DNA from: Ophthalmolycus amberensis
Lineage: Eukaryota > Chordata > Actinopteri > Perciformes > Zoarcidae
Direction: 5' to 3'
DNA: 64,000 nucleotides
Assembly (NCBI GenBank): GCA_024529925.1
Contig: JAFEUB010001571.1
Span: forward strand, 127,501 to 191,500
Shown: piece by piece, positions 22,976 to 33,058 of the stretch
Layout of the letters: each line of letters starts with the position of its first letter
Position numbering within the stretch: position 1 is the stretch's first letter
Made by a program: the position numbers and the translations under genes
Notes under the pieces: model-generated
Databases searched by the model: none
What the model saw: the letters and a program-made list of their open reading frames with translations, nothing else
What the model was told of the DNA's origin: nothing

Positions 22976-24750
22976 AACCTTTCAGCTCCTCTGAATGTCA
23001 CGAAAGATCTGAAGACAGTCTCACTCTGCTGACACACAAGAACCCCCCCATGGGAGAGAAACCTTTCCGCTGCTCAGTGTGTAACACAGACTGCAGTGAC
23101 AGCGAGTCTTTAGTTCAACACATGAGGATCCACACGAGACGAACACGGTTCAGATGCCCAACTTGTGGTGAAGAGTTTGCATGGAGGAGATATCTGACAA
23201 AACATATGGAAGTCCACACAAAGAAGAAATTCTACACCTGCAGAGATTGTGAACAAAGATTCACCTGGTACAACACGCTGAGAAACCACAGATGTGTTGG
23301 TCGTTGTTCCTCACAGCTTTATCAAACTCAAACTGCGGAGAGCAGAGAGACAGAACCTCCAGAAGCTGATGGAGAGGACTGTGGAGGACCAGAACCAGAT
23401 AGGAACTCAGATCCAGATAGATATTTAGAACCAGATGCTGATGTCAAGACTGAACCGTGCTCTGAACCTGATGACAGTGTTGACGTTGAGTTTTGGAAAG
23501 AGACCAGGAAACATCAGTCAGGGTTCACGTACCAGAGAAATAAAAAGGTCTCTGTAAATGATGGATTTAATAGCAGCAAGAAACCATTCAGCTGCTCTGA
23601 TGACGAGGCTGAAACTGAACCCAAGACTGATGACGGAGTTGAAGGTGATCGACCTCAATCAGGTCCGAAGCATCTGAACAGTGAGGAGGTCTCTGTCAGA
23701 GATCCAGGATGTAACATTGACATGAAACCTTTCAGCTCCTCTGAATGTCACGAAAGATCTGAAGACAGTCTCACTCTGCTGACACACAAGAACCCCCCCA
23801 TGGGAGAGAAACCTTTCCGCTGCTCAGTGTGTAACACAGACTGCAGTGACAGCGAGTCTTTAGTTCAACACATGAGGATCCACACGAGACGAACACGGTT
23901 CAGATGCCCAACTTGTGGTGAAGAGTTTGCATGGAGGAGATATCTGACAAAACATATGGAAGTCCACACAAAGAAGAAATTCTACACCTGCAGAGATTGT
24001 GAACAAAGATTCACCTGGTACAACACGCTGAGAAACCACAGATGTGTTGGTCGTTGTTCCTCACAGCTTTATCAAACTCAAACTGCGGAGAGCAGAGAGA
24101 CAGAACCTCCAGAAGCTGATGGAGAGGACTGTGGAGGACCAGAACCAGACAGGAACTCAGATCCAGATAGATATTTAGAACCAGATGCTGATGTCAAGAC
24201 TGAACCGTGCTCTGAACCTGATGACAGTGTTGACGTTGAGTTTTGGAAAGAGACCAGGAAACATCAGTCAGGGTTCACGTACCAGAGAAATAAAAAGGTC
24301 TCTGTAAATGATGGATTTAATAGCAGCAAGAAACCATTCAGCTGCTCTGATGACGAGGCTGAAACTGAACCCAAGACTGATGACGGAGTTGAAGGTGATC
24401 GACCTCAATCAGGTCCGAAGCATCTGAACAGTGAGGAGGTCTCTGTCAGAGATCCAGGATGTAACACTGACATGAAACCTTTCAGCTCCTCTGAATGTCA
24501 CGAAACATCTGAAGACAGTCTCACTCTGCTGACACACAAGAACCCCCCCATGGGAGAGAAACCTTTCCGCTGCTCAGTGTGTAACACAGACTGCAGTGAC
24601 AGCGAGTCTTTAGTTCAACACATGAGGATCCACACGAGACGAATACGGTTCAGATGCCCAACTTGTGGTGAAGAGTTTGCATGGAGGAGATATCTGACAA
24701 AACATATGGAAGTCCACAAAATCTACAGATGCATTGGCTTTGTCAGCTGA
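22972..24750 (+). pseudogene. ZNF B finger modules, out of frame with the acidic region
   Basis: A 592-codon open frame contains a 750-bp module repeated in frame: starts at 22972, 23722 and 24472, each spaced exactly 750 bases and almost identical. Each full module has three fingers (CSVCNTDCSDSESLVQHMRIH-type, CPTCGEEFAWRRYLTKHMEVH-type, and a C-terminal FTWYNTLRNHRC finger), then the linker EADGEDCGGPEPD and an acidic stretch ending in DMKPFSSSECHE. The third module breaks at 24731-24750, where the FTW finger is partly deleted and TGA follows. The reading frame is preserved over 1.8 kb, so loss of the upstream link looks recent. Another promoter or first exon could rescue it. Confidence 0.65.
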
Positions 24751-25002
24751 AATACCATAAATGTGTTGGTCGTCGTTCCTCAAAGCTTCATCAAACTGAG
24801 AACAGAGAGGCAGAACCTCCAGCCAGCAGCTCAACTGAACAGATGGAAACAGAAGCTGATGGAGAGGACTGTGGAGTACCAGAACCAGACAGGGACTCGG
24901 ATCCAGATAGACATCCACAACCAGATCCTGTTGACAAGACTGGAGACTCTTCTGAACCTGAGACTGATGACAGTGATGACTGGAAGGAGATCTAATCAAA
25001 AG
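24751..25002 (+). pseudogene. ZNF B trailing linker
   Basis: After the broken finger, another frame reads EPPASSSTEQMETEADGED and SSEPETDDSDDWKEI before a stop. This is the family's inter-module linker. It ends where LINE sequence begins at about 25003. Confidence 0.7.
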
Positions 25003-25290
25003 AGTTCTCTTAAAGTAAACATCTGGTGTGGGGTCCCACATGGATCAATCCTGGCTCCTCTTCTTTTTCTTATTAATATAAATGACCTAGTTTCTGTCTC
25101 CCAAACTGTATTTGCTATTTTATTTGCTGATGATACCAGTCTGTTCCTATATAACTCAAAAACTTTAAATTCCGATGAATGTAATTAACACAGAGATGTG
25201 CAGGGATGCAAAATGGCTTAAGGTGAATAAGCTCTCTTTTAATATCCAGAACACTCATTTTAAAAATGAGTTGTGGCTAAAAATACGAAC
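25003..25290 (+). mobile_element. LINE reverse-transcriptase fragment joined to ZNF B
   Basis: The plus strand reads WCGVPHGSILAPLLFLINI and ILFADDTSLF, which are the RT motifs including the FADD catalytic core. A shifted frame follows with AKWLKVNKLSFNI. Only about 290 bases are present. The clade is not resolved. Confidence 0.75.
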
Positions 25291-25304
25291 GAGTATAGAG
25301 ATAA

Positions 25305-25645
25305 GGTAAAGATACCGTACTTTTCGGACTATAAGCCGCTACTTTTTACCCCACGCTTTGAGGCCTCGGCTTATAGTCCGGTGCGCTTTATATACGGGTT
25401 TTTCCGTAGCTTTTCTCCGCCACAACAACAACCGCAACTTCCGGTTCCGGTCTAACAGCAGCAAGCCAGTTAGCCGTAAATGCTATTCCGAGCTATGAGC
25501 AGAGAAGATCAGCTTTTTCTCAAGTCTGCCAGTGGATCCTAATAGCTCGGAACAGTGTGACAGAATCCACCTTCACCAACGGGTTCTGAAAGTCTGGGAT
25601 AGTACGAGATTAAGGGGACAGCGTAATGAGGACGACAACGCAAGC
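25305..25645 (+). mobile_element. pogo/Tigger-like DNA transposon remnant
   Basis: The left part has ACCGTACTTTTCGGACTATA and an internal inverted CTTATAGTCCGGTGCGC, a signature repeated in many fish genomes. From about 25505 the plus strand resembles the C-terminus of pogo-type transposases (CQWI--A--SV-ESTFTNGFR). Family assignment is from memory. Confidence 0.4.
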
Positions 25646-26882
25646 TCAGGGGCGGATTTGCCCCGGTTCATGATGTGGTGTGTTCAAGGACCCAAATGCA
25701 GACTCTTTTTTTCCAAATTTTTTTTTTTTACATTTTTTTTTTACAGTTCTACAAAACTTGTTCTACTTTAGAATTTAGCATGATGTAATACGTTTTTATG
25801 TCACAAAAACTATTGCATTGTATACAAACAAATAGTAGAATAATGTATGAAATTCAGCGCATTGTGTAATAACAATAGAAGAGTTAAAGTGACCTCCCGG
25901 TTTTACATGACACAAGTGGAGTCGTTCATTTTAAGCATCAGGACTTTGTCTGTTTGGTCGAGAGAAATTTTCATCAATAATTTCCAAATCATTAGAATAC
26001 ATTAGTCATTTAATGTAATCGGTGACAAACGTGACTTTTGAAGAATATTCTGGGTGATTCTTAGCATGTGAATAATTCTCTGTTCTCCATCTCCGTGCTC
26101 ACCAGTTAACATTGAATCAAACGTGTTTTAAATATTTGAAGCTTTGATTGAAGTTGACGAGGCTTTGAATGTCTGTCGTCATGTTTTACGATGTTATCAA
26201 CCTAAAAACCGTTGATGTATAAAAGCTCAGCGCGTGGTCCTTTAGCTGCAGGTTGGCGGTTGAATTCTCTAATGGTGCCGTTAGATTGCTGCATTAATAA
26301 AGGTGCTGCCTCCTTGTGTTTGTTGACCGTTTTTGAAATGCTCAACACAACAGATCTGGATTGAAGCAGAATATTTCGTGATAAAATCATGTTGTGAATT
26401 TTAGAAATGATTAAATCTATCTTTCAATACATTTTGACTCTTGGCCTGAGATAACTAGAGACGCTAAGTGTTGCTCTCCGTGTGTGTTTGTGTTGAAACG
26501 AGAGGTTTATTGATATTAATAATTTGAATGTAAGCGTGAGTGAAGCTTCACACTGTTGGGTACAGCCTCTGATCTGGATTAAGATGTACGAGATAATGGT
26601 AAACTTGATGCTGTGATATTTTAACTTTTTTCACACTTTTTTGTGTTTACACATTTCACAGTAAAATGTTCTCACTCTTCTATAAATGTGTTTCCACATC
26701 ACGCCGACATCTCCTGGCGATCCGACGTCCCATCAGCGATGTCGAATGAGGAACGATTAAGATAGTCTGTTCGGATATTTACCTCTGAGATGTAGTTTGG
26801 TAGAATGAAGCGTCGTCATATAGAAACATTCAAGTAAAGTACCTCGACATTTTACCAAACTACAGCAGTTGAGTAAATGTAC
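25646..26882. other. intergenic, no recognisable feature
   Basis: Ordinary AT-rich DNA with poly-T tracts near 25710-25745. No gene or repeat could be supported. Confidence 0.5.
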
Positions 26883-27687
26883 TGTAACCAAGTGGAACTG
26901 ACGGGGTGTAACTATTGGGTCCGTCGGACCGGTAATGAGGTGCACGGTCCTGATTAGGTGAAAAGAGGCACCTGCTGGCAACTCGCGTCCTGTGTCTTTC
27001 TCTACCGCCGTCACGAGCGGCTGTGCTGAATCTGCTCTGTCTCCGCTGCCACAAGAGGGGGGGGGCGAGTCCACCTGCTTTCTCTCCCACAACAAGCGGA
27101 GCCGTATGGTGAGGCCGCATACGTTGCGTAAGTAGCGCAGTGTCTGAGAGGCATCAGTTACGGAGGGGACAGCGTGTGTTTGGGGGATGGCTGTTTCAGG
27201 TATATATCATTTTATGTATTTCATGTGCTGGGGAAATTCAGTATAATTAAGGAATATGTAATGGTGTATTTGTGTTATTTTAGAGTTTCCTGAGCAGTGC
27301 ACCCAATGGTAGCTGGGGGGGAATCCAAGTGGGGGTGGCTGGGTTGCTGAACAGGTGTGTGGAAGTATAATCTTTTGGGTTGGTTTTCTGGTTATTGGCA
27401 GTTATTGGTGAGTACTTATGTTTTTGTTTTCATTTCTTTTCTAGTTAGTGGGACGCTGCCTTGGTCTTTTTGTTTTGTTTATTTGGCTTTAAATTGTTTG
27501 TGATACCTATCTTATCGCCTGGTCTGTGAACTCCTCCTGCCTGCTAAACCAGCTGTCACTGGTTACTCCATAGTTTGTACCAATAAAGCATTTATATTTT
27601 TATAACACTGCTTCCTGTGTGTATGTGCCTTTACGGTGTTGTGAACCGGATCTCTGTGGTAACTAGGTGCTACAGTACTTAGTTACA
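26883..27687 (+). mobile_element. possible solo LTR or DNA element
   Basis: The termini are inverted: TGTAACCAAG at 26883 and CTTAGTTACA at 27687. The polyadenylation signal AATAAA (about 27582) lies near the right end, as in an LTR. No flanking target duplication was found, so the ends may be coincidental. Confidence 0.3.
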
Positions 27688-27769
27688 CTCCACCGCTGAG
27701 GTTCTCTTTTATTGTGAAGGCCAGATGAGCGGAAGTAGTGTTAGTGTTTCCGTGTCTAATGTACTTTCA

Positions 27770-27830
27770 TTCTACTACTACTGATACTACTACTGCTGAT
27801 ACTGCTGATACTGCTACTGATACTACCGCC
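27770..27830. repeat. TAC/TGC trinucleotide microsatellite
   Basis: Short ACTACTGATACTACTACTGC-type array, the same motif as the arrays near ZNF B and C. Confidence 0.85.
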
Positions 27831-27900
27831 ACCCATTGTATCAAAGGACTGCAGATCAAATGGACTTTTAAAACGCTCTTTTATTGTGAAGGCCAGAGGA

Positions 27901-28130
27901 GCGTACCGGAAGTGTTGCTAGTGCTTCCGGGTCTCTGTTCCCTGTATCGGAACACAGTTAGCATGCGGCTGTGTTAGCATGTCAGCTGAGTGTCAATAAG
28001 GACACAAACACAGTGTAGTTTTCTTTGGTCTTCTTTCACTCGATCTGTGGAAAATGTCCAGATTTCAGGATGTTCAACGTGAATTCAAACTGCGTCTCGC
28101 GGACCTCTGATTGGACATTTGGAGACAATA
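27901..28130 (+). pseudogene. second copy of the ZNF promoter and truncated first exon
   Basis: Nearly identical to 9835-10062, including ACCGGAAGTG, GCATGCGGCTGTGTTAGCAT and the ATG (28053) followed by MSRFQDVQREFKLRL. After GGAGACAATA (28130) the homology stops and resumes only in TAGC-rich sequence, so the 3' half of the exon and its splice donor are deleted. Promoter function may persist. Confidence 0.6.
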
Positions 28131-28456
28131 TCAATATGCTATACAGGCTAACAGGCTAACGTTAGCAGCTAGCTCCTGCTAACAGCTTCGTTGTTTCTCT
28201 CCAGTCAGAGATGTTAAAGTGAGAATACAGAATATTAATATTGTTACGATTGTTTCAGCACTTTGAAGTAAAAAGCTTCTTAAATGTAAATATTTCTTGT
28301 AAAATAACATGACTGTTGTCTCTGATTGACACACTTCTACACCGACTGCTGGATGCTATAATGTAATAATAATGATATGATCACGTTGTTGGTACAATAT
28401 ACAGATGATGATTATAAATGACTGAGACACAAACAGTTGTGAGATGTTTCTTTCAG

Positions 28457-28558
28457 AGATGACTCATCGATGGAATGAATCCGATGCTTTGAGGAACCGC
28501 TTCATCTTCAGACGTCATCGCAGCACTGAAGGGCTGTGGCCTCTGCTCCTGACCCCAG
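28457..28558 (+). CDS. candidate exon a of an unrecognised small gene
   Basis: Flanked by the acceptor GTTTCTTTCAG (ending 28456) and donor CAG|GTAGGT (28559). From ATG 28459 it encodes 33 residues starting MTHRWNESDALRNRF and ending in phase 1. Joined to exons at 29401 and 29959, the frame and phase stay consistent. The promoter copy at 27901-28130 lies 330 bases upstream and could drive it. I do not recognise the protein. Confidence 0.3.
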
Positions 28559-28589
28559 GTAGGTTATTGCTTTCTACTCGTGTTATTAT

Positions 28590-29040
28590 CGGCCTATAAC
28601 TACTGAAAACACATTTGTCCCCCGACACGGTAATGAAGACGCAGAACAACGTCCAAAATGTACGTGGGCAGACCTGAAGATACGAGAGTGTTCTGGTACC
28701 AAGAAGGCTTCTGAATCCTCTACGCTCCAACATGACCGATCAATGACCGGCACAGAAGTCCAACAACAAAGCTCCACTTGGGTCCAGATCATGAACCCTG
28801 GAGTCCCCCAGTCGGAGACCTTTCTAGAGCTCCACCCAGAGACTCCGGTAAGGCCGTGCGTAGCCACAACCAACAGTCAGACTTCCCCTCAGCGACTCGC
28901 TCTCCACCCTCTGGTTCCCTGGGGAGAGGATAGAGTCTAGCTCCTCTCCAGCAGTTTGGTTCCAGAACCAGTGCTGTGCGTGGAGGTGAGCTCAACTACA
29001 TCGAGTTGGTTCCGCTCCACCTCCAGTCTGTGATGCCTTG
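28590..29040. mobile_element. probable LINE 5'-region remnant
   Basis: Sequence such as GAGGTGAGCTCAACTACATC and TTGGTTCCGCTCCACCTCC resembles the internal part of the RTE/Rex-like fish LINE whose 3' parts lie at 31905-32890 and 48660-49360. Frames are broken. The match is recalled, not computed. Confidence 0.35.
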
Positions 29041-29112
29041 GCCTGTGGTGGCACCATGGATATCTTTTAGGCTGTTTTCTATTAAATAACAGAACAAATG
29101 ACATTTCTCCAA

Positions 29113-29262
29113 AAAGCTCACCAGGTCACCGGACGTTCTCTCACCGTCACTCAAACAGATGTCAAAATAAAAGCTCACCAGGTCACTCAAACAGATGTCA
29201 AAATAAAAGCTCACCAGGTCACTCAAACAGATGTCAAAATAAAAGCTCACCAGGTCACCGGA
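29113..29262. repeat. 36-bp tandem repeat, about 4 copies
   Basis: Units starting AAGCTCACCAGGTCACTCAA recur at 29171 and 29207 with a 36-base period. Confidence 0.9.
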
Positions 29263-29400
29263 CCAATGAAATGCAGCTCGCTGTGTGATTCTGTAGTTGA
29301 GAACGTTTAAACCGTTTGAGGATATTTCATGTGATCATGTGGAGGACGATATTTGATCAAATCGTTCCCTCTGTTGGTTTGTTATTTCTGTTTATTGCAG

Positions 29401-29460
29401 ATGTTACGGGCTGTGGTGCTTCCACTCTATTCATAAAGAACATGAGAGAGCTGGACGTAG
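29401..29460 (+). CDS. candidate exon b of an unrecognised small gene
   Basis: Preceded by GTTTATTGCAG and followed by GTAG|GTTTGT. The 60-base exon is open in the frame set by exon a (split codon GAT, then VTGCGASTLFIKNMRELDV) and ends in phase 1 again. The other frame meets a stop (TATTCATAA). Confidence 0.3.
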
Positions 29461-29485
29461 GTTTGTGTTCATAGAGCTTTAACTC

Positions 29486-29905
29486 TGTAGACCTCCAGCA
29501 TCACTCGCTCCTCCATCAGGAGAAGATGTTCACGCTGTAGACCTCCAGCATCACTCGCTCCTCCATCAGGAGAAGATGTTCACGCTGTAGACCTCCAGCA
29601 TCACTCGCTCCTCCATCAGTAGAAGATGTTCACGCTGTAGACCTCCAGCATCACTCGCTCCTCCATCAGGAGAAGATGTTCACGCTGTAGACCTCCAGCA
29701 TCACTCACTCCTACATCAGTAGAAGATGTTCACGCTGTAGACCTCCAGCATCACTCGCTCCTCCATCAGGAGAAGATGTTCACGCTGTAGACCTCCAGCA
29801 TCACTCGCTCCTCCATCAGGAGAAGATGTTCACGCTGTAGACCTCCAGCATCACTCACTCCTCCATCAGGAGAAGATGTTCACGCTGTAGATCTCCAGCG
29901 TCTCT
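29486..29905. repeat. 50-bp minisatellite, about 8 copies
   Basis: Units starting TGTAGACCTCCAGCATCACT with an exact 50-base period (AGAAGATGTT at 29521 and 29571). Confidence 0.95.
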
Positions 29906-29958
29906 AGCCGGAGTGATGTGTTAAGCTACTCATCCAGGTAACCGTCCCTCTGTTACAG

Positions 29959-30372
29959 GTGGTCCTTCCAGCCCGATCCAGTAATCACTGAAGATGATGG
30001 AGTCTGAGGAGACCCACGTCAGAGCCGAGCCACCGGTGGTCCACCGGAGACCCCCCAGGGAGACGAGACCTCCACCACACCGAAGACCTCCACCACACCG
30101 GAGACCTCCACTACACCTGAGACCTCCACCACACCTGAGACCTCCACCACACCTGAGACCTCCACCACACCGGAGACCTCCACCACACCTGGGACCTCCA
30201 CCACACCTGGGACCTCCACCACACCTGAGACCTCCACCACACCGGAGACCTCCACCACACCTGGAACCTCCACCACACCTGGGACCTCCACCACACCTGG
30301 GACCTCCACCACACCTGTCTGATGATGCCGTGGACTTCCTCCCAGAGGTCCAGTCACCAGAAACACAACCAG
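29959..30372 (+). CDS. candidate exon c: proline-rich repeat with an in-frame stop
   Basis: The acceptor CTCTGTTACAG (ending 29958) and a strong donor CAG|GTGAGT (30373) bound it. In the frame carried from exon b it reads GGPSSPIQ and then TAA at 29982-29984. The same frame reopens at ATG 29994 and continues to the donor in phase 1 (126 codons: MMESEETHVRAEPP, then PPPHLR-type repeats, then DDAVDFLPEVQSPE). Either the gene ends at the TAA with a 61-residue product, the stop is a disabling change, or translation begins at 29994. The 18-bp repeat inside is probably length-variable. Confidence 0.3.
30064..30320. repeat. 18-bp minisatellite
   Basis: GAGACCTCCACCACACCT units, with GAG, GGG, AAG and GAA variants, about 14 copies. 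They encode PPPHLR in one frame and TSTTPE in another. Confidence 0.95.
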
Positions 30373-30999
30373 GTGAGTCCTCACGCATCTTCAGAACCTC
30401 TTCAGGTCTACTGCTGCAGGACTGAACCATGTTTTTTATATCAATTAATCCAACAATTATTTTTAGTCCTTAAATTTGTTGGTTATTCTAAAGATTTTTT
30501 TTTTTATTACCCGATTATCATGACAATGAATTTACCCAAAATGAATTTCAAGAACTCAACACAAAGCAACGCTTTCCCTGAACTGGAGTAATATGCAGAT
30601 AATCACTGAAAACAGATTATGATTCAGTTTTGGGGCAAAATGAAATATGTGGAACGATTCACAGACTGTACCAAGAATCCGTAACGTTGTAACGGCTGTT
30701 AAAGTGAACAGACGATGGGAAACGTCCGTATCAAACCGCTAGATGACGTCTTACCACGCTTCAGAAGGTTGTGGAGGTTTCATAGCTGCAGCTTGTTCTT
30801 CATATCTATGATGTCACGTTGTGCAAATCAACACATTACAGTGAATCAATGATGTCGATTAGGACACGGCTCCTCTTCATCATCCGGTCCGATGGGTGAG
30901 GTCAAACATGTTCAAAGTGTCTGGAACTGAAGGAGCTTCACCCACAGCTTTAAGGAGGAAACCGTTCTGAACACAGAGTTAACCCAGAAGACCCGGAGG
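30373..30999. other. no recognisable feature
   Basis: Ordinary non-coding sequence. No further exon with family-consistent phase could be identified. Confidence 0.45.
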
Positions 31000-31054
31000 G
31001 AGGTAGAGGGAGTCACACGGGGAGATAGAGGGAGTCACACGGGGAGATAGGGGG
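31000..31054. repeat. left part of 24-bp minisatellite
   Basis: GGGAGTCACACGGGGAGATA units. The array continues at 31510 after an inserted LTR. Confidence 0.9.
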
Positions 31055-31509
31055 TGTTGTGGAATATTTCCTTTCAAAAGTTTAGGAGTGAAATTGGTGT
31101 TATCCAAAGTGTTTAACATAAAAACAGAGTCTTGATGAATGATCAAAGTTCCAAAAAGTCAATTTAATGTTTGCAAACAGAGAACACAAACACAACCACG
31201 TATTGCAGTGAACTGTGAATATGCTCTAGAGACGCAGAATCAAAACAAGGTATTTATACTGGCCGGCACAGAGGAGACAGATAACACACAGGAGACTAAG
31301 GCAAAAATGTTTAGTCTAACAAGAAGCAGTTGATTGCAGAAAGAACACGTCTGTCACTTGATAGAATAAGATAGAAAAGTGACCTCTGTACCAGAACAAA
31401 TATGTCAATGTGTTCAGACATCCAGACGCCCGTACAAATGAATTTTCTAACAGCAACATATCACACAGAGAATATGATGAGTACATGTTAAAACATTTTT
31501 ACCATTACA
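31055..31509 (-). mobile_element. solo LTR with 4-bp target duplication
   Basis: The 455-bp block runs TGTTGTGGAATATT...CCATTACA and is flanked by GGGG on both sides (31051-31054, 31510-31513). On the minus strand it holds TATAAATA (about 31253), then ATTAAA (about 31155), then the CACAACA end, in LTR order. The TGTTGTG terminus is shared with the provirus LTR at 35851, but the interiors differ. It sits inside a minisatellite. Confidence 0.75.
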
Positions 31510-31776
31510 GGGGAGTCACACGGGGAGATAGGGGGAGTCACACGGGGAGATAGAGGGAGTCACACGGGGAGATAGGGGGAGTCACACGGAGATAGGGGGA
31601 GTCACACGGGGAGATAGGGGGAGTCACACGGAGATAGAGGGAGTCACACGGGGAGATAGGGGGAGTCACACGGAGATAGAGGGAGTCACACGGGGTGATG
31701 GAGGGAGTCACACGGGGAGATAGGGGGAGTCACACGGGGAGATAGAGGGAGTCACACGGGGAGATAGGGGGAGTCA
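31510..31776. repeat. right part of 24-bp minisatellite
   Basis: Continues GGGAGTCACACGG(GG)AGATAG(A/G)GG units. Some are 21 bp. Confidence 0.95.
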
Positions 31777-31904
31777 TATTTCTATTCCCTTCCAGAGTAA
31801 ATGGATATGGAAAAATTCAGATTTTCATGCTTGCTTCATGTTTAATCTAAATTTAAAAGGCAATATCAGCACTCTTAATATACAAGTACTGACGCTACCA
31901 ACCC

Positions 31905-32890
31905 CTGATGTGGAAGGAGTTCGGGGAGACTATGGAGAAGACTTGAAGTTCGCCTCAAGGACGTTCTGGCAAACCGTAAGACCACTCAGGAAGTGAAAGT
32001 ACAGTTTGACTCGGTCTGTTTTCAGCAGGGGAAAAGAACTGGGCATGTTTTCGAGGGTGGAAAGAAAACTTTGAAAACTCCTGAACCCGACAGACACGTC
32101 CTCCGTGGACGAGGCAGAGATGGATGACATTGGCCCTGAGATGCTGAAGGCTCTGGACTTTGTTGGGACTGTCTTGGCTGATGCATCTTCTGTGGAGTGG
32201 CAGACCAGGGGGAGATAGAGTTTACGGTTTGCGGACCTCAGAATTGAGTCTCGTCTCTTTGCAGATGATGTGGTTCTGTTTGCTCCTTCAGAACGTCACC
32301 TTCAGCAGTACTGGGGTGGTTTGCAGCCGAGTGTAAAGCGGTCGGGATGAGAGTCAGAACCTTCAAGTCTGAGTTCATGGTTCTCTGCCGGAAAACGGTG
32401 GATTGTACCCTCTGGGTTGGGAGTGAGTCACTGCCCCAAGGGAGTTCAAGTATCTCTGGGTCTTGTTCCCCAGTGATGGTAAAATGGAGCGGCGGTTCGG
32501 TAGAGCGTCAGCAGCAGTGATAAAGACGTTCCGGACCGTTGTGGTGAAGACGGCGCTGAACCGGAGGGCAAAGCTCTCGATTTCTCAGTCCATCTATGTT
32601 CAGACCCTCACCTGTGGTCATGCCCTTTATGTAGTGACCAACAGAATCGAGGATATCGAGGACACAAGCGGCTGAAATGAACTTACTTTGCAGGAAGTCT
32701 GAGAGGAGCTCAGAGTAGAGTCACTGCTTCAGTACTTTGAAAGGGTCAACCTGAGGTGGTTCGGGCATCTGATCAGGATCCTCCTGGACGCCCTCCTTTA
32801 GAGGTTCCCCAGGCTCGTCCAACTAGTGAGAGAGGTTATATATCTTTCCTGACCTGAGAACCCCTCTGGGTTTATCAGGAAGAACTGGAA
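31905..32890 (+). mobile_element. RTE/Rex-like LINE remnant
   Basis: The plus strand carries DEAEMDDIGPEMLKALDFVG, then RIESRLFADDVVLFAPSE with the FADD RT core, then the region GKMERRFGRASAA and AKLSISQSIYVQTLTCGHA. An internal deletion removes the fingers and most of the palm. Frames are broken in several places. The end near 32870 resembles the copy at 48660-49360. Confidence 0.7.
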
Positions 32891-32916
32891 ATATTTGCTG
32901 GGGAGAGGGACGTCTG

Positions 32917-33058
32917 GCATACTACTACTACTGCTGATACTACTACTACTACTGCTGCTGATACTACTACTACTGCTGATACTACTACTACTACTACTGA
33001 TACTACTACTACTACTACTGCTGCTGATACTACTACTACTACTGCTGATACTACTACT
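32917..33058. repeat. TAC/TGC trinucleotide array, left piece
   Basis: TACTACTACTGCTGATAC-type repeat directly next to the LINE 3' end. Pieces of the same array occur at 35717-35850, 45431-45702 and 46316-46497. Confidence 0.95.

Noticed and set aside
26757..27120. Minus-strand frames of 86 and 112 codons
   Set aside because: No domain, no splice logic, and they overlap a candidate LTR-like element.
28053..28109. Short conserved upstream ORF shared with 9986-10042
   Set aside because: Three of four differences change the amino acid, and it is better explained as a broken first exon.
29930..30430. Antisense glycine/cysteine-rich frame (RCGGGLRCGGGL) and antisense VVEVSGVVEV frame
   Set aside because: Shadows of the 18-bp repeat. 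Splice signals support only the plus strand.
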